Source of the DNA: Klebsormidium nitens
Taxonomy: Eukaryota; Streptophyta; Klebsormidiophyceae; Klebsormidiales; Klebsormidiaceae
Direction of reading: 5' to 3'
NCBI GenBank assembly: GCA_000708835.1
Contig: DF236991.1
Location: forward strand, 1 to 64,000
Length of the DNA stretch: 64,000 nucleotides
Under the pieces are notes generated by a model, which saw only the letters and a program-made list of their open reading frames with translations, made no database searches and had not been told where the DNA came from. This document shows, in pieces, positions 10,601 to 19,100 of this stretch (position 1 is its first letter; every line of letters begins with the position of its first letter). The position numbers and the translations under genes were made by a program.

Positions 10601-11690
10601 CTTGAGTTCCTTCTGGCGTGACGCAGTTGAGCTCAGCTGATCCAAGAGCCTCAACCTTCAGCATTCCCTTGTTCCCGAATTCGACTTGGAGTCCTTCTGG
10701 GGCAGGTCTGAGATCGAAGAGCTTTGACCTGTCACCTGTCAAGTGGTGAGAGGCTCCACTGTCCAGGAGCCAGTGATTAGAGGCAAACTTGTCCTCAGAT
10801 GCTGAGAAAGCAACAGAATTCGGCTTCTCCTTCTTCTGAGGCTTTCCATGCTTTCCCCAGCACTTGTCTTCTGAGTGACCCTTCTTCCCACAGTGTTCAC
10901 ACTTGTTGGCTGAGAGTTTCTTCTTCCCCTTCGACTCTGATCTGGAGGGAGTTCTTGAGGGACACACGGCAGACTTGTGTCCTCTACCACCACACGTGTA
11001 GCACTCGAGGCCTCCAGGATCTTTCTCCTTTCTTGATCCCTTCCACTCTCTCCTAGGCTGATCCCCTTTCCCGAAGAAAGCTGTGGAATTCATCTTTTCT
11101 TCGAGATTTTCGTCTCTCTCCATTCTTGCTTCATGCTGGAGTAGTAGGGGGAGCACCTTCTCGAGAGTTATTTCTGTAGAGCTGTGTTCGAGGATCATCC
11201 TGATCTCCCTGAACTCTGCAGACAAACCACAAACAGCAGCTAGATCTACGTCACTGGTGTCTAGCTTGGCGTGTAGCAACTCCCTCTTGAGATCTTTTGC
11301 TCTGGAGATATACTTTGCAGCCTTTTCTCCAGGTTCCATCTTCAACGTCGCGAGTTTTTGCCTGAGCATTAGCTTCCTCCCATTCGTGACGCTTTGGAAC
11401 ATCTCTTCGAAGGTACTCCATGCTTTCCTTGCTGAGTCCCCAGCATCTTCAATCACCCCGAGGAATTCTTCTTCCACCTTCAGGCCAATCAGAGCGAGAG
11501 CTTTCTTTTGAGTGACGGCTTCTCTTTTCTTCTGATCCTCTGACCTTCGGTTGAGCACCTCTTCTGACCTTGTCTCTGGTTCGATTGCAGAATCCAGATC
11601 TTTGTGTGTCAGGAGAAGTCTCATCTGAGTCTTCCAGGAGACATAGTTCTCTGAATTCAGCTTGGAGATGAGGAGTTTCTCTGACTCCAT
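7692..11690 (-). CDS. gag-pol: Copia gag-pol polyprotein (1,332 aa, intact)
   Basis: One uninterrupted frame. Residues 1-200 are a UBN2-type Gag domain. Two CCHC zinc knuckles follow at 230-243 (CYTCGGRGHKSAVC) and 264-277 (CEHCGKKGHSEDKC). The aspartic protease motif DSGA is at 310-313. Integrase has an HHCC finger (H442, H447, C480, C483) and catalytic D511, D574 and E610 with 35 residues between the last two. Reverse transcriptase has LDVKTAFLNG (D936), SLYGLKQAPRAWY and VDD at 1021-1023. RNase H has D1186, E1227 and D1262, and the protein ends with the Copia-typical ADFLTKPV. An acidic Gly/Glu/Pro linker (about 735-800) separates integrase from RT. Gag and Pol are fused in one frame, as usual for Copia elements. 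All expected catalytic residues are present. Confidence 0.97.
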   Translation of the reverse strand: MESEKLLISKLNSENYVSWKTQMRLLLTHKDLDSAIEPETRSEEVLNRRSEDQKKREAVTQKKALALIGLKVEEEFLGVIEDAGDSARKAWSTFEEMFQSVTNGRKLMLRQKLATLKMEPGEKAAKYISRAKDLKRELLHAKLDTSDVDLAAVCGLSAEFREIRMILEHSSTEITLEKVLPLLLQHEARMERDENLEEKMNSTAFFGKGDQPRREWKGSRKEKDPGGLECYTCGGRGHKSAVCPSRTPSRSESKGKKKLSANKCEHCGKKGHSEDKCWGKHGKPQKKEKPNSVAFSASEDKFASNHWLLDSGASHHLTGDRSKLFDLRPAPEGLQVEFGNKGMLKVEALGSAELNCVTPEGTQVVLLKNVRLVRGVGANLASLTKMLEGGAEVRGSGSQISLLFKQEVVMQAINSDSMLIIQEEGNGQAFSVKEEQSAELWHRRFSHASPEVLAKMAEQESVSNLPVSAKQFRQLKEKVCEPCILGKQTRLPFQNSYSHSSRKPLELLHMDLCGPLPVKSKGGSRYILTVTDDVSRCSVVKFLLEKSQAKSAIIGIVKQLENQLDSRVKEFRTDRGGEFLNKELAQFCSEKGIVHQTTNPYSPQENGVAERLNRILLEKARAMPLQDAGLSKELWAEAVFTANHVRNRTLSRAHGKTPLEVLTGEKPSVSHLRVFGCICYAHVPAPKRKKLDAVAEKGVFVGYEPHTKGYRVLKSDGSIQVSRDVTFQETAEKTEDKPPSTIPQDADEGDLESEGEAEGEPDVINPHGEPEGEPEPATQPGQANPPAEPKPYNLRGDGERRSNSCYTGREWVRANAARQKAEGEPETRTEAMAREDGELWEKAMDDEIASLLENGTWTVEKPPDGVRPVPVRWTFKLKRDKQGQIERYKARFVAKGFKQKHGVDFEEVFAPVSRFPTVRTLLAVAAARDLEIKQLDVKTAFLNGTLEEEIWADQPEGYEVGGSEMKLRLKKSLYGLKQAPRAWYLCLSSEMQKIGFSPSTADPALFCRKDPGKETYTVVWVDDSLVIGTPAAVEETKEALSAVFDIRDLGDANFFLGMEIERDRVIKTLKLTQKRSIKDLLAEHGMADAKARATPMSPAEKPTREGEKLDVSAFPYSRLIGSLLYIANCTRPDISQAVGVLSRFMSKPTRDHWKMARAVLSYLAGTPEVGLSFDGTEGLKLKGFCDANYAGDIDTRRSTTGYVFTLGGGAVSWASKCQPTVACSTVEAEYMAAAFTTKEALWLKKLFADLDIECETVQIGCDNQGAIQLSKHPIASQRSKHIDISHHFVRERIMRREIEFKYVSTERQAADFLTKPVSADKFELCRNLIGLM

Positions 11691-12025
11691 TTCTTCTCTT
11701 TAGCTGAATCTTCGGACAGTCTTCTGCTCGATCTTATCTTTCTGCAGCTCTTCTCACAGGTACTTGAGCGAGTCGCTTCAGAGGTCCCCTGCTTGGCTCA
11801 GAAAGTCTTGATCGTTTTGTTGAAGATTTGTCCGTCTCTCTATCTGCAAGCTCTGCTGCCTCTAACAGTTGCAAATCTTTGCATCACGCTCTCCCCAGGG
11901 AGAGCTGGAAGGTGGTTGGATATTTCACTCAGGCCTTTCCCATAGCTGGCCTGGTGCCACTATGACCGGCTCCAAACCAGACCAACCAGAATGATGCTAG
12001 ATTGCTTGCTTTTCTCACCACCGTG

Positions 12026-12044
12026 GCGTGGTGGGCCCATAACC
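12026..12044 (-). other. Primer-binding site matching the anticodon arm of initiator tRNA-Met
   Basis: Directly after the 5' LTR the element reads GGTTATGGGCCCACCACGC on the minus strand. Its complement, GTGGTGGGCCCATAACC, is the anticodon-arm sequence of plant-type initiator tRNA-Met as I remember it, not the tRNA 3' end. This implies priming by a tRNA half, as known for Drosophila copia. Confidence 0.75.
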
Positions 12045-12294
12045 TGTAGGAGTGCAGCTAGGCTTAGATATGATGCACACACATGGTGGACACCATGGAT
12101 CGAGGCGCTTGCAGAGAGAGTTGTTTTTCTTGTCTCGTGAAGTATGAATTCAGCACAATCACGTTCAGCCTAAGTATGACTGTACTCTAAGCTAATGTTC
12201 GTAGTTAGGCTAACCAACCAAGTTATCGGTTAACCTAGAACTAGATCGAACACTGTCCTCAACTCCGGTCGTATGATCTGATAGATCTACAACA
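12045..12294 (-). repeat. 5' LTR of the Copia element
   Basis: 250 bp, apparently identical to the copy at 7415-7664, followed by the target duplication GGTTC at 12295-12299. The Copia promoter would lie here, driving transcription leftward. Confidence 0.95.
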
Positions 12295-13135
12295 GGTTCA
12301 CCTTACAGCGCGCCGGCGTCCGCTTGAGAGTGTTACGGCTGTACGATCCTGGGGGAGAGTGACACGAAGCTTGGAAGACGTGATTGTTTGAGATAGAGAA
12401 AGTGCATGTAGGAGACTAATTGAAAGTCTGGAACGAACAGCTCAGTTCTATACGCGACAATGAGCTTTCAATTCTCGAGGCAGTCTACTTGAGTCGAAGA
12501 CCTAGTGATTACTGGCGAATGCAAGCCTGAAGAGACAGCTAGAGCTGCTCCTTACTGTAGATTATTGCTGCCACTATTAGTGACGAGGACCAGCAACCGC
12601 AAATCAAGACCAAGTGTGACACGCGTTTGACACGGCGGTTGGCTTCGAAATCCCCGGAAACGTGTTGCACGCCGGAATGTTGAAAGTCGAGTCTTCTCTA
12701 ATCAAGACGATTCTCATCAAAGAACGTGCAAGTTCATATTCACACGGGTAAGCCTTTGCGAGACAAGAGATCCGCTCTGCTTGACTTTCAACCGATGCAG
12801 AACTCGAAAAGTGTCCCGTCAAGTCCACAGCTTGATTCATCGACTTAACCAACATGAGCTATCCAGACGCATTCCTTCCTCGAGAACGGCGTTCTTCATT
12901 ACGCGTGCCCGCAATTGCAACCTCTTCGAGGCGCACGTGATTTTGTGGGGTTCACTGTATCTTGAAAAAGCAGATGCCTATCCTGTATGCCCTAACTTAT
13001 TCTACTCCCCCCCCTTTAAAGCAATTGAATAGTGCTCTCGAAGATTGCTCTCTTTACCAATTGCGTCTCATTTAAAAAGGCAACTGTAGTTTCAATCAAA
13101 CAGCATATTGGGGGCCACACGATATAAGGCTTAAA
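12295..13135. other. Retrotransposon flank, no gene recognised
   Basis: About 840 bases to the right of the Copia insertion. Open frames here are short, lack domain similarity and have no convincing splice context. No repeat or RNA gene seen. Confidence 0.5.
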
Positions 13136-13800
13136 TTACACGTCGGATAGTGCCCCCCAACCTCCGAGTTCACCAATGTCCGCCAGCGTCTTCTGGTACA
13201 CGAGAGCTGGAACTTTTTCGCCACGTCAGCGAGGCCGAGGTCGGCCCGGCTGGTAATCACCCGGGTCAGCGTCTCCCGCTTGCAGAAGTGCACGCTCGCC
13301 TCAGCTCCGCCATCCGCTCCTCCAGTGATCCCTGAAAGCGCGCGCATCAGGGCCGCGAGGAGCGCGCGCGTCTAGCCCGCCGTCCAGAGTATGTCTTCTG
13401 CAATTTCGTCGTTTTGCTCGGCCGCTAGCATCGCCTCGATTTGAAGCACCCCGCCAAACCTGTCGTGCAGGGTTTGCGCGCGCGCGAGCGATAGCGCGAG
13501 CGCGGCGAGGCGGCCGCGGTCCAGAAGCACGGACAGCTCCGTCAATACGTCCGTCCGCGAGGGGAACTGCTTACAGTCGTTCCGGACGAAGGACAGCGCT
13601 TGCGTGTAGCGTGAAGAGATACCCTCGAATGCAGCGACCCCGCGAGCGCGTCGAGCGCGCGCTTCAGGGTGCCGGACAGCTCTTTGGAGATGACCCCTGT
13701 GGATGGCTTCACGCAGATTCGTACGCGCGCGGTTTTGCGGACGGCCCACCAAGATCGACTGAGCCTCCTTCACAAAGGTAGCACGGCGTCTTACTTTGAA
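13136..13800 (-). pseudogene. Relic of an unidentified protein-coding gene
   Basis: The minus strand shows protein-like blocks that do not join into one frame. VISKELSGTLKRALDALAG lies in one frame at about 13625-13700. FPSRTDVLTELSVLLDRGRL through EQNDEIAEDILWTAG is in another, ending at an in-frame TAG (about 13375); the same frame continues as TRALLAALMRALSGITGG and CKRETLTRVITSRADLGL to DVAKKFQL. A shift is then needed to read VYQKTLADIGELGGWGALSDV and a TAA at 13136. The GC- and Ala/Leu/Arg-rich composition resembles true exons in this window. At least one stop and one frameshift suggest decay, though unrecognised small introns or assembly errors are possible. Family not recognised. Confidence 0.4.
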
Positions 13801-14017
13801 ACCCTGAAAGTTTGCCAAGCGGACTGATTGAGGAAAAATTAAGGGTCGCATTCGATGGGTTAACTGGTGAATATAGAGTCGCGGAGAGGCGGACTCATTG
13901 CTCGACGTTCGGTTTTCTAATTTGTGGTGTTTGGAAGAGGGTAGCGGAGCAAAAAGTGCTTTGTGTGCAAACCCAGCGGGCTCCCTCACACAAGTATGTA
14001 AGTCGAAGCAGCTTCGA

Positions 14018-14212
14018 CACAGAAAGGTATGGCTGCTAACCAGGTTATTACCAGACTTATGTCTCAAATGATTTGACAAAGAATATGGCTTTAATCTGTT
14101 TCTAGGCTAGTTACCGCCCAAGTTTGGTTATTGGACACTTAACCACTTTAATTTCTAATTAGCCCATAACCAGAAAAGAACCATCTATTGTTAAGAGTCG
14201 AAACCTTCTGTT
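14018..14212 (+). repeat. TIR element, copy A6, outside gene 1
   Basis: About 195 bp. It starts CACAGAAAGGTATGGCTGC then TAACCAGG and ends TTGTTAAGAGTCGAAACC then TTCTGT. It shares internal phrases (ggctagttaccgccc, agcccataaccag) with copy A2. It shows the family is dispersed rather than a private duplication inside gene 1. It may lie in an intron or flank of the relic gene. Confidence 0.6.
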
Positions 14213-14298
14213 TCCTTTAGACTCCAGTGTCGAGGTCTGAACATTCTCCACCATGCTCTCAGCACCTACGATTCGTGCCTTCAAACATAGCCTTCTTA

Positions 14299-14406
14299 GC
14301 TGTCGGTGTAGCAACATCCCCTCGTATTTAGCCTGCTAGTCGTCGAACACAACCGCGACCCGGGTCCTTGGTCGCGGGTTCGATTCGAAACTGGCCGCCG
14401 ACAGCC
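14299..14406 (+). mobile_element. tRNA-related SINE-like element, copy 1
   Basis: It carries GTCGGTGTAGCAAC (polymerase III A-box-like) and, 70-80 bases later, GCGGGTTCGATTCG (B-box-like, GGTTCGA). It is bounded by the inverted pair GCTGTCGG / CCGACAGC. The same arrangement recurs at 23760-23850 on the other strand. It cannot be folded into a normal tRNA, so a SINE or tRNA relic is more likely than a tRNA gene. Confidence 0.4.
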
Positions 14407-16151
14407 TGACAGCCTGCGACATTTTCCCTCTTTTGAGCAGAGTGTAGAAGTTAGCGATCAGCGCAGGATTCTGCTTATTCTATGTCGTTCTTGGTTGCAT
14501 CTACGATCCAGACTCTTTTCCAGCAAAGCCAAAGCCTTGTGCCGGTGGTAGTCACATTGGGGGGAAGTGCACTGGGGGGCTATAGCAACTCAGGTACCCA
14601 TCATGAACCGATAACATCCACTGATAACATCACCAGATCATTTTGATATTACCTTGTGCATAGGCGCGTAATATCTGGAACAAGCGGAGGCGGATACTGC
14701 GAGAGCGTTCCTGGCCTGCATGACGTCATCGGCCTTATCTATGTGGCGGTAATTAACGTCAGAATCCGAGAGCCTTCTATTGACAGCTTAAAGGGCATAC
14801 TGGTGGACATCTGGAAAGGATTTACTCACCAGTTCGTGGATAACGAGGCCGCCTTGAATTTACAGGTCACTGGATTACCTCGATGGGCTCGAATACCGCC
14901 TCTGTAAGAGATGCGAGAGAAAAGTATGAGAAGTACGCACAACTTGTATGCAGACTAGCTGTGGCACGCCGGAAGTCATGAATCCTGTTCCGATGCGACT
15001 ATAATTGTCCATTGAAGATTTGAAATGCTGCAATTGGACTATTTTGAAGAATGAACAAAACTGTTTTCGAACCTTTGTCGGTCTCGACGACCACAATATG
15101 CGTTTAAATAGGGTAGAGACAGCTTGAAACGAAATGTGTAGATACGTACAAGTCTCTTCGGTCCTGAAAATGGTTCATTGACGAACAAGCGGCGCCCCTG
15201 ACTTTTGAATTGTGCAAAGGATGCTTTTGAAAAGTTCGAGAAAAAGCTTGGCTCATCTGTGAAAGCAATTTCCCGATCGTCAAGTCGAATAAGATCCTAG
15301 CTTGTCGAGAATTCTTGAATAAGCGGTCAGGGATGAAGGCAAAGCTTTTAAGCTGTGATAGAAGACAGCGTCACTCGCGGTCCAATCGATAGACGAGACA
15401 GAAACATGTAATCTGAAGAGTAGGCTCATAATATCTGTCATGTTTTCCTTTCAAGAGAAACGAGGAATCCAGCATGTTCGTTTAGGAGAGAGCCGATGAG
15501 CAAGGAAAAAGTTGAGCAATTCCTCAAGGGAAGGACAACGTAGGAAAATTTTCGTGATTCGAACAATAATCGACAGCGATGCTGCCATTTCTATTAGAGT
15601 ATGAAGAAGAATCTGCAGACCTCGAGATTGCCTAATCACAGCCATTATCAGATTGTTTTCAACTGGAGGCGTGAAACCTATCGATCAATCTTTTCTTGAA
15701 TGAGTTGCGCCTGCTTCAACTTTGGGGCAGGTTTCTTCTAAGCTTTCACCTTCATCAGATGGCCTGTAAGCTGACTGCATCTTCTGGAACGTCCCATAGT
15801 CTCTTCGACCTCACGGCAATATCGGCGCAACCCTGCAACGTCTGCCTTTGGTGAGGCGCTATCTGGTCTTGGGGAAACCAGCTCCTTGCTTGCGTATGGG
15901 ATGATGTTTGCTTTCAGAGTTTGTGCTGCGAGAATGATGAAGCGCATGACTAAGCTTTCACAGAAGGAACTAGAGAAAAGTGGGCAGAAGGTTTAGTACG
16001 AGTCTCCGCGAAGCATGTGCCGTCCACTTTAGTGAATTTCCAAAGCAATTTGTTGTAGCACAATCGCTGAAAACATCCACTAAAGTCGCTCAGGAGGAAG
16101 CACGCTCCAGAAAACGCCAGGCGGTTTGGAGGTTATCTTGATCGCGCCAGC
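14407..16151. other. Intergenic, no gene recognised
   Basis: About 1.7 kb between the SINE-like element and the NADPH oxidase start. Only short open frames without recognisable motifs. The last few hundred bases must contain the oxidase promoter and 5' UTR, but no core promoter element could be identified with confidence. Confidence 0.5.
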
Positions 16152-19100
16152 ATGTCGGCCGCGTTCAGAAGAAGCCTCGACTCTTCTGTCTTACAGATGG
16201 TCCGTGAAGAAGAAGACCCTCCCAGAACCTTTCGTCTAGAGAGGCGTCTCTCTTGGAAGGCGTCAGAGGCAGCTTCAAAGGCCAGCAAACCAAGGGAGGG
16301 TGACGTCAGCGGTTCACCTTTGATTGCAGAGGGAGGATCGTCAACGGGTGACGTAAGCACAAAGCAAGAGGGAGGGGCTTCGAACAAGGAAGGGTTTTCT
16401 GAGACCCGTTCAACTGGGTTGTCTCCTTTCAGGCTGGAAACGGGGCGCCGGTCTGACTCGCCGGTTAGCGTCCGGACCAGGGTTAAGTTCTGGGAGGTGA
16501 AAGCGGGGGAAGGAGCGCCTTCGAGAGGGGCAATATTGGCGAGATATCCTGAAGAGGGGTTTGTAGATCATTCTAAGAATTACGTGCTAGCTAACAAAGC
16601 CAAGCAAAGTGAGTGCGCAAAAGCTGTTGCAGAAAATCCAGGCGCCTGTGGAATAACGGGGAAGCGTGATCAGCAAGATCCTGCGAGCAATGCTTTGAAA
16701 AGATCAGAGGGGTCCGACATGACCCAGGTGCTTGAAAACAAGGATCGTGTTGCCAGGAAGGCGTTTGTACCAGCAGATGTACCCAGAGCAGTTGGTGACG
16801 TCAGAAAGTGTGCCGATCTAGAGATGGGTTTGGAAGAAGCGGCGCTGAAGGACGGAGAGAAGCCGACGACGCCACCGGAGCCGGAAGAGGACGGAAGGGC
16901 AGGAAAGCGGACGACTGAATCAGGACAGCACGGTACGGTTGTAATTTGGGTAGGGGAAGCGGAAACGGGCAGGACGGGCAACCCAAGGACCAGCGGATCA
17001 GACCGGGAAGGAGCGGAACCACTCGTCGTAGTACAATCAGAGCGGAACGGAGCGGAACAATCCGCCGTGATGGAAGTAGAGGGGAACGAAGTGGAACAAT
17101 CAGCGGTGAAGGTTCCAGAGCGGAACGTGGCGGAACTACATGTGATGGTGGAAAACGCGGGAAAATCAGCAATGGCGGAACCAGAGCGGAACGAAGCGGA
17201 ACCAACAACGGCGACGGAATCTAAGAAATACGGAGCGGAACAACTAGGGCCGACGGTTTTCCCTGTCCGGGGCTGGTCGGGCCGGTGGGCTGTTTACCTC
17301 GCCAACCGGAAAGCGCAGGCGACGATCCTGCTAATGTGGCTCGCGGCGAATGCGGGGCTGTTTGCCTACATGTACGTGTACTCGATGGAAAAACCGGAGT
17401 ACCAGATAGTGGGGTAAGCAAGTTTTGATTTGAAGGAAGGTCTTCGTTTGGATTCTGATTTTCCCCTACGCTTTGGAGGTTTGGGACCTCAAAGTGCAGT
17501 TTGGCTTGATCAATTTGAAAAAGTTTTTCAGAACTTTCCTAAGGCTCACCTCAACCGCAATTCCTTTGAAGGCAACTTGCTGTTAGACGATCTGATCCAT
17601 GGCGGACTACGTCACTCAATGTCTGTAACCATTACTTTGGCCCTTCTCAGTATTTTCTCTTTTCCGCGTGGCAAAATAAGGCGCGCTCGGATGGAAATTA
17701 ACGGTTCGAACTCTTTCTACCTCGAAGAATCAGGTCAAAACACTCAGCACTTCCGCAGCTTTTGGTTTTGCATTGCGCGCGGCGCGGGCGAAGCGCTCAA
17801 GCTGAACCTGGCCCTCATCCTGCTCCCCGTCTCCCGCCTGACCACCACGACGCTCTGGAATCACGCGCGCGGCCGCGCGGCCGCGCTTCCTGTTCAATCG
17901 GCTTCTACATTCCATGAGGTACGCCCCTTTTGTCCTAGCTTATCGAGCGGGCTTGAAAACGGATCTAAACGTTTTGAATGTTGATAGAAGGTTCGCGGGA
18001 GTCATGTTGGCAGACACGAGCCTTGGAGTCGACGGGTATCTCTGAATTTGAAGGAAATAACGGTCCAGCGTACGATTTACCGCTGCTGATTGAGAGCCCA
18101 CTGGTCGCAACCTCACAAGATTGCGCATCGTTAACCTCTTAACCCACTTCATCATGATTCACGGTTGGCAGTCCATCTTGTCGATTCGAAAAGGAGTGAC
18201 TGAAGTTGAACGCTTGTTAGCGAGCGATCCGTTTCCATGTTCTGTCCGTTGAAACACATCCAGTAAAGGTCAAAGAATCAAAGTGTTTCGAGTCTACAGT
18301 AACACCCATCGTTTTCCTTTTCCAGATCATCGGCTTGGCGCTCCTTTTCTGGACTCTGCTCCACGCGGTCGTCCATCTGACGGCCACGTACCCGCGCCTC
18401 GCGGCCGCGAACGCGGGGAGGTTTGAGGGTTTAGTGGGCGACGTCTACGGCGACGCGCAGCCCAACTACTGGGCGCTCCTGAAAACGCAAACGGCCGTCA
18501 CCGGGTTTATGATCATCGCGATCCTGCTCATAGCGTATCCGCTCGCCGCTCCGTGCGTCCGGCGGTGCAGGATGAAGTAAGGCAACGGAGTCACCGCTGT
18601 TGATTCTCTATTGTTGAATAAATGGTTTGAGAATCTGAATTTCGATGCTCGCTTGATAGTTTTTGCACGCGCTTCAAAGACTTTGATGGATGAGGGTAGG
18701 TTGGGGCGAACGAGAAAAAGAAGAAAGTTGATCTCGTCTCGAGCGCAGAAGCGAAAACGCGATGGAATATCGGCAATAGTAGGAGCTCTCTGGGCGGACA
18801 AGAACCCGTTTTTTGAAATGGGTTGTGAGGTTCTCGCAAGCTTCAAATCTGATCTAGAAATTTGCTGATTGATTCCGAACTGAATCAAGAGGGGAAGGGA
18901 AACCGCGAGAACGGCTTCGGCTTCGAGATTCGTTCAGCACTTTCATATGAGCCCTCAGCCTGAAATTCTCCTTCTCGGCGCAGGAACGTCGTTCTCCGCC
19001 ACGTGACCGGGTTCGAGGCCTTCTGGTACAGCCACGTGTTGCTCCTGCTGTGCTTCCCGCTCGTGATCCTGCACGGCTCGCGGCGGCCGCTCGGCGGCTA

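Larger units (their letters stand above)
7415..12294 (-). mobile_element. Complete Copia (Ty1/Copia) LTR retrotransposon
   Basis: A 4,880-bp element in minus orientation with two 250-bp LTRs that look identical base for base, both with TG...CA-type ends. It is flanked by the 5-bp direct duplication GGTTC (7410-7414 and 12295-12299). It has an internal tRNA-Met-like priming site, one uninterrupted gag-pol frame and a purine tract. The order protease, integrase, reverse transcriptase, RNase H places it in Copia rather than Gypsy. Identical LTRs and an intact frame imply very recent insertion and possible autonomy. Confidence 0.97.
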
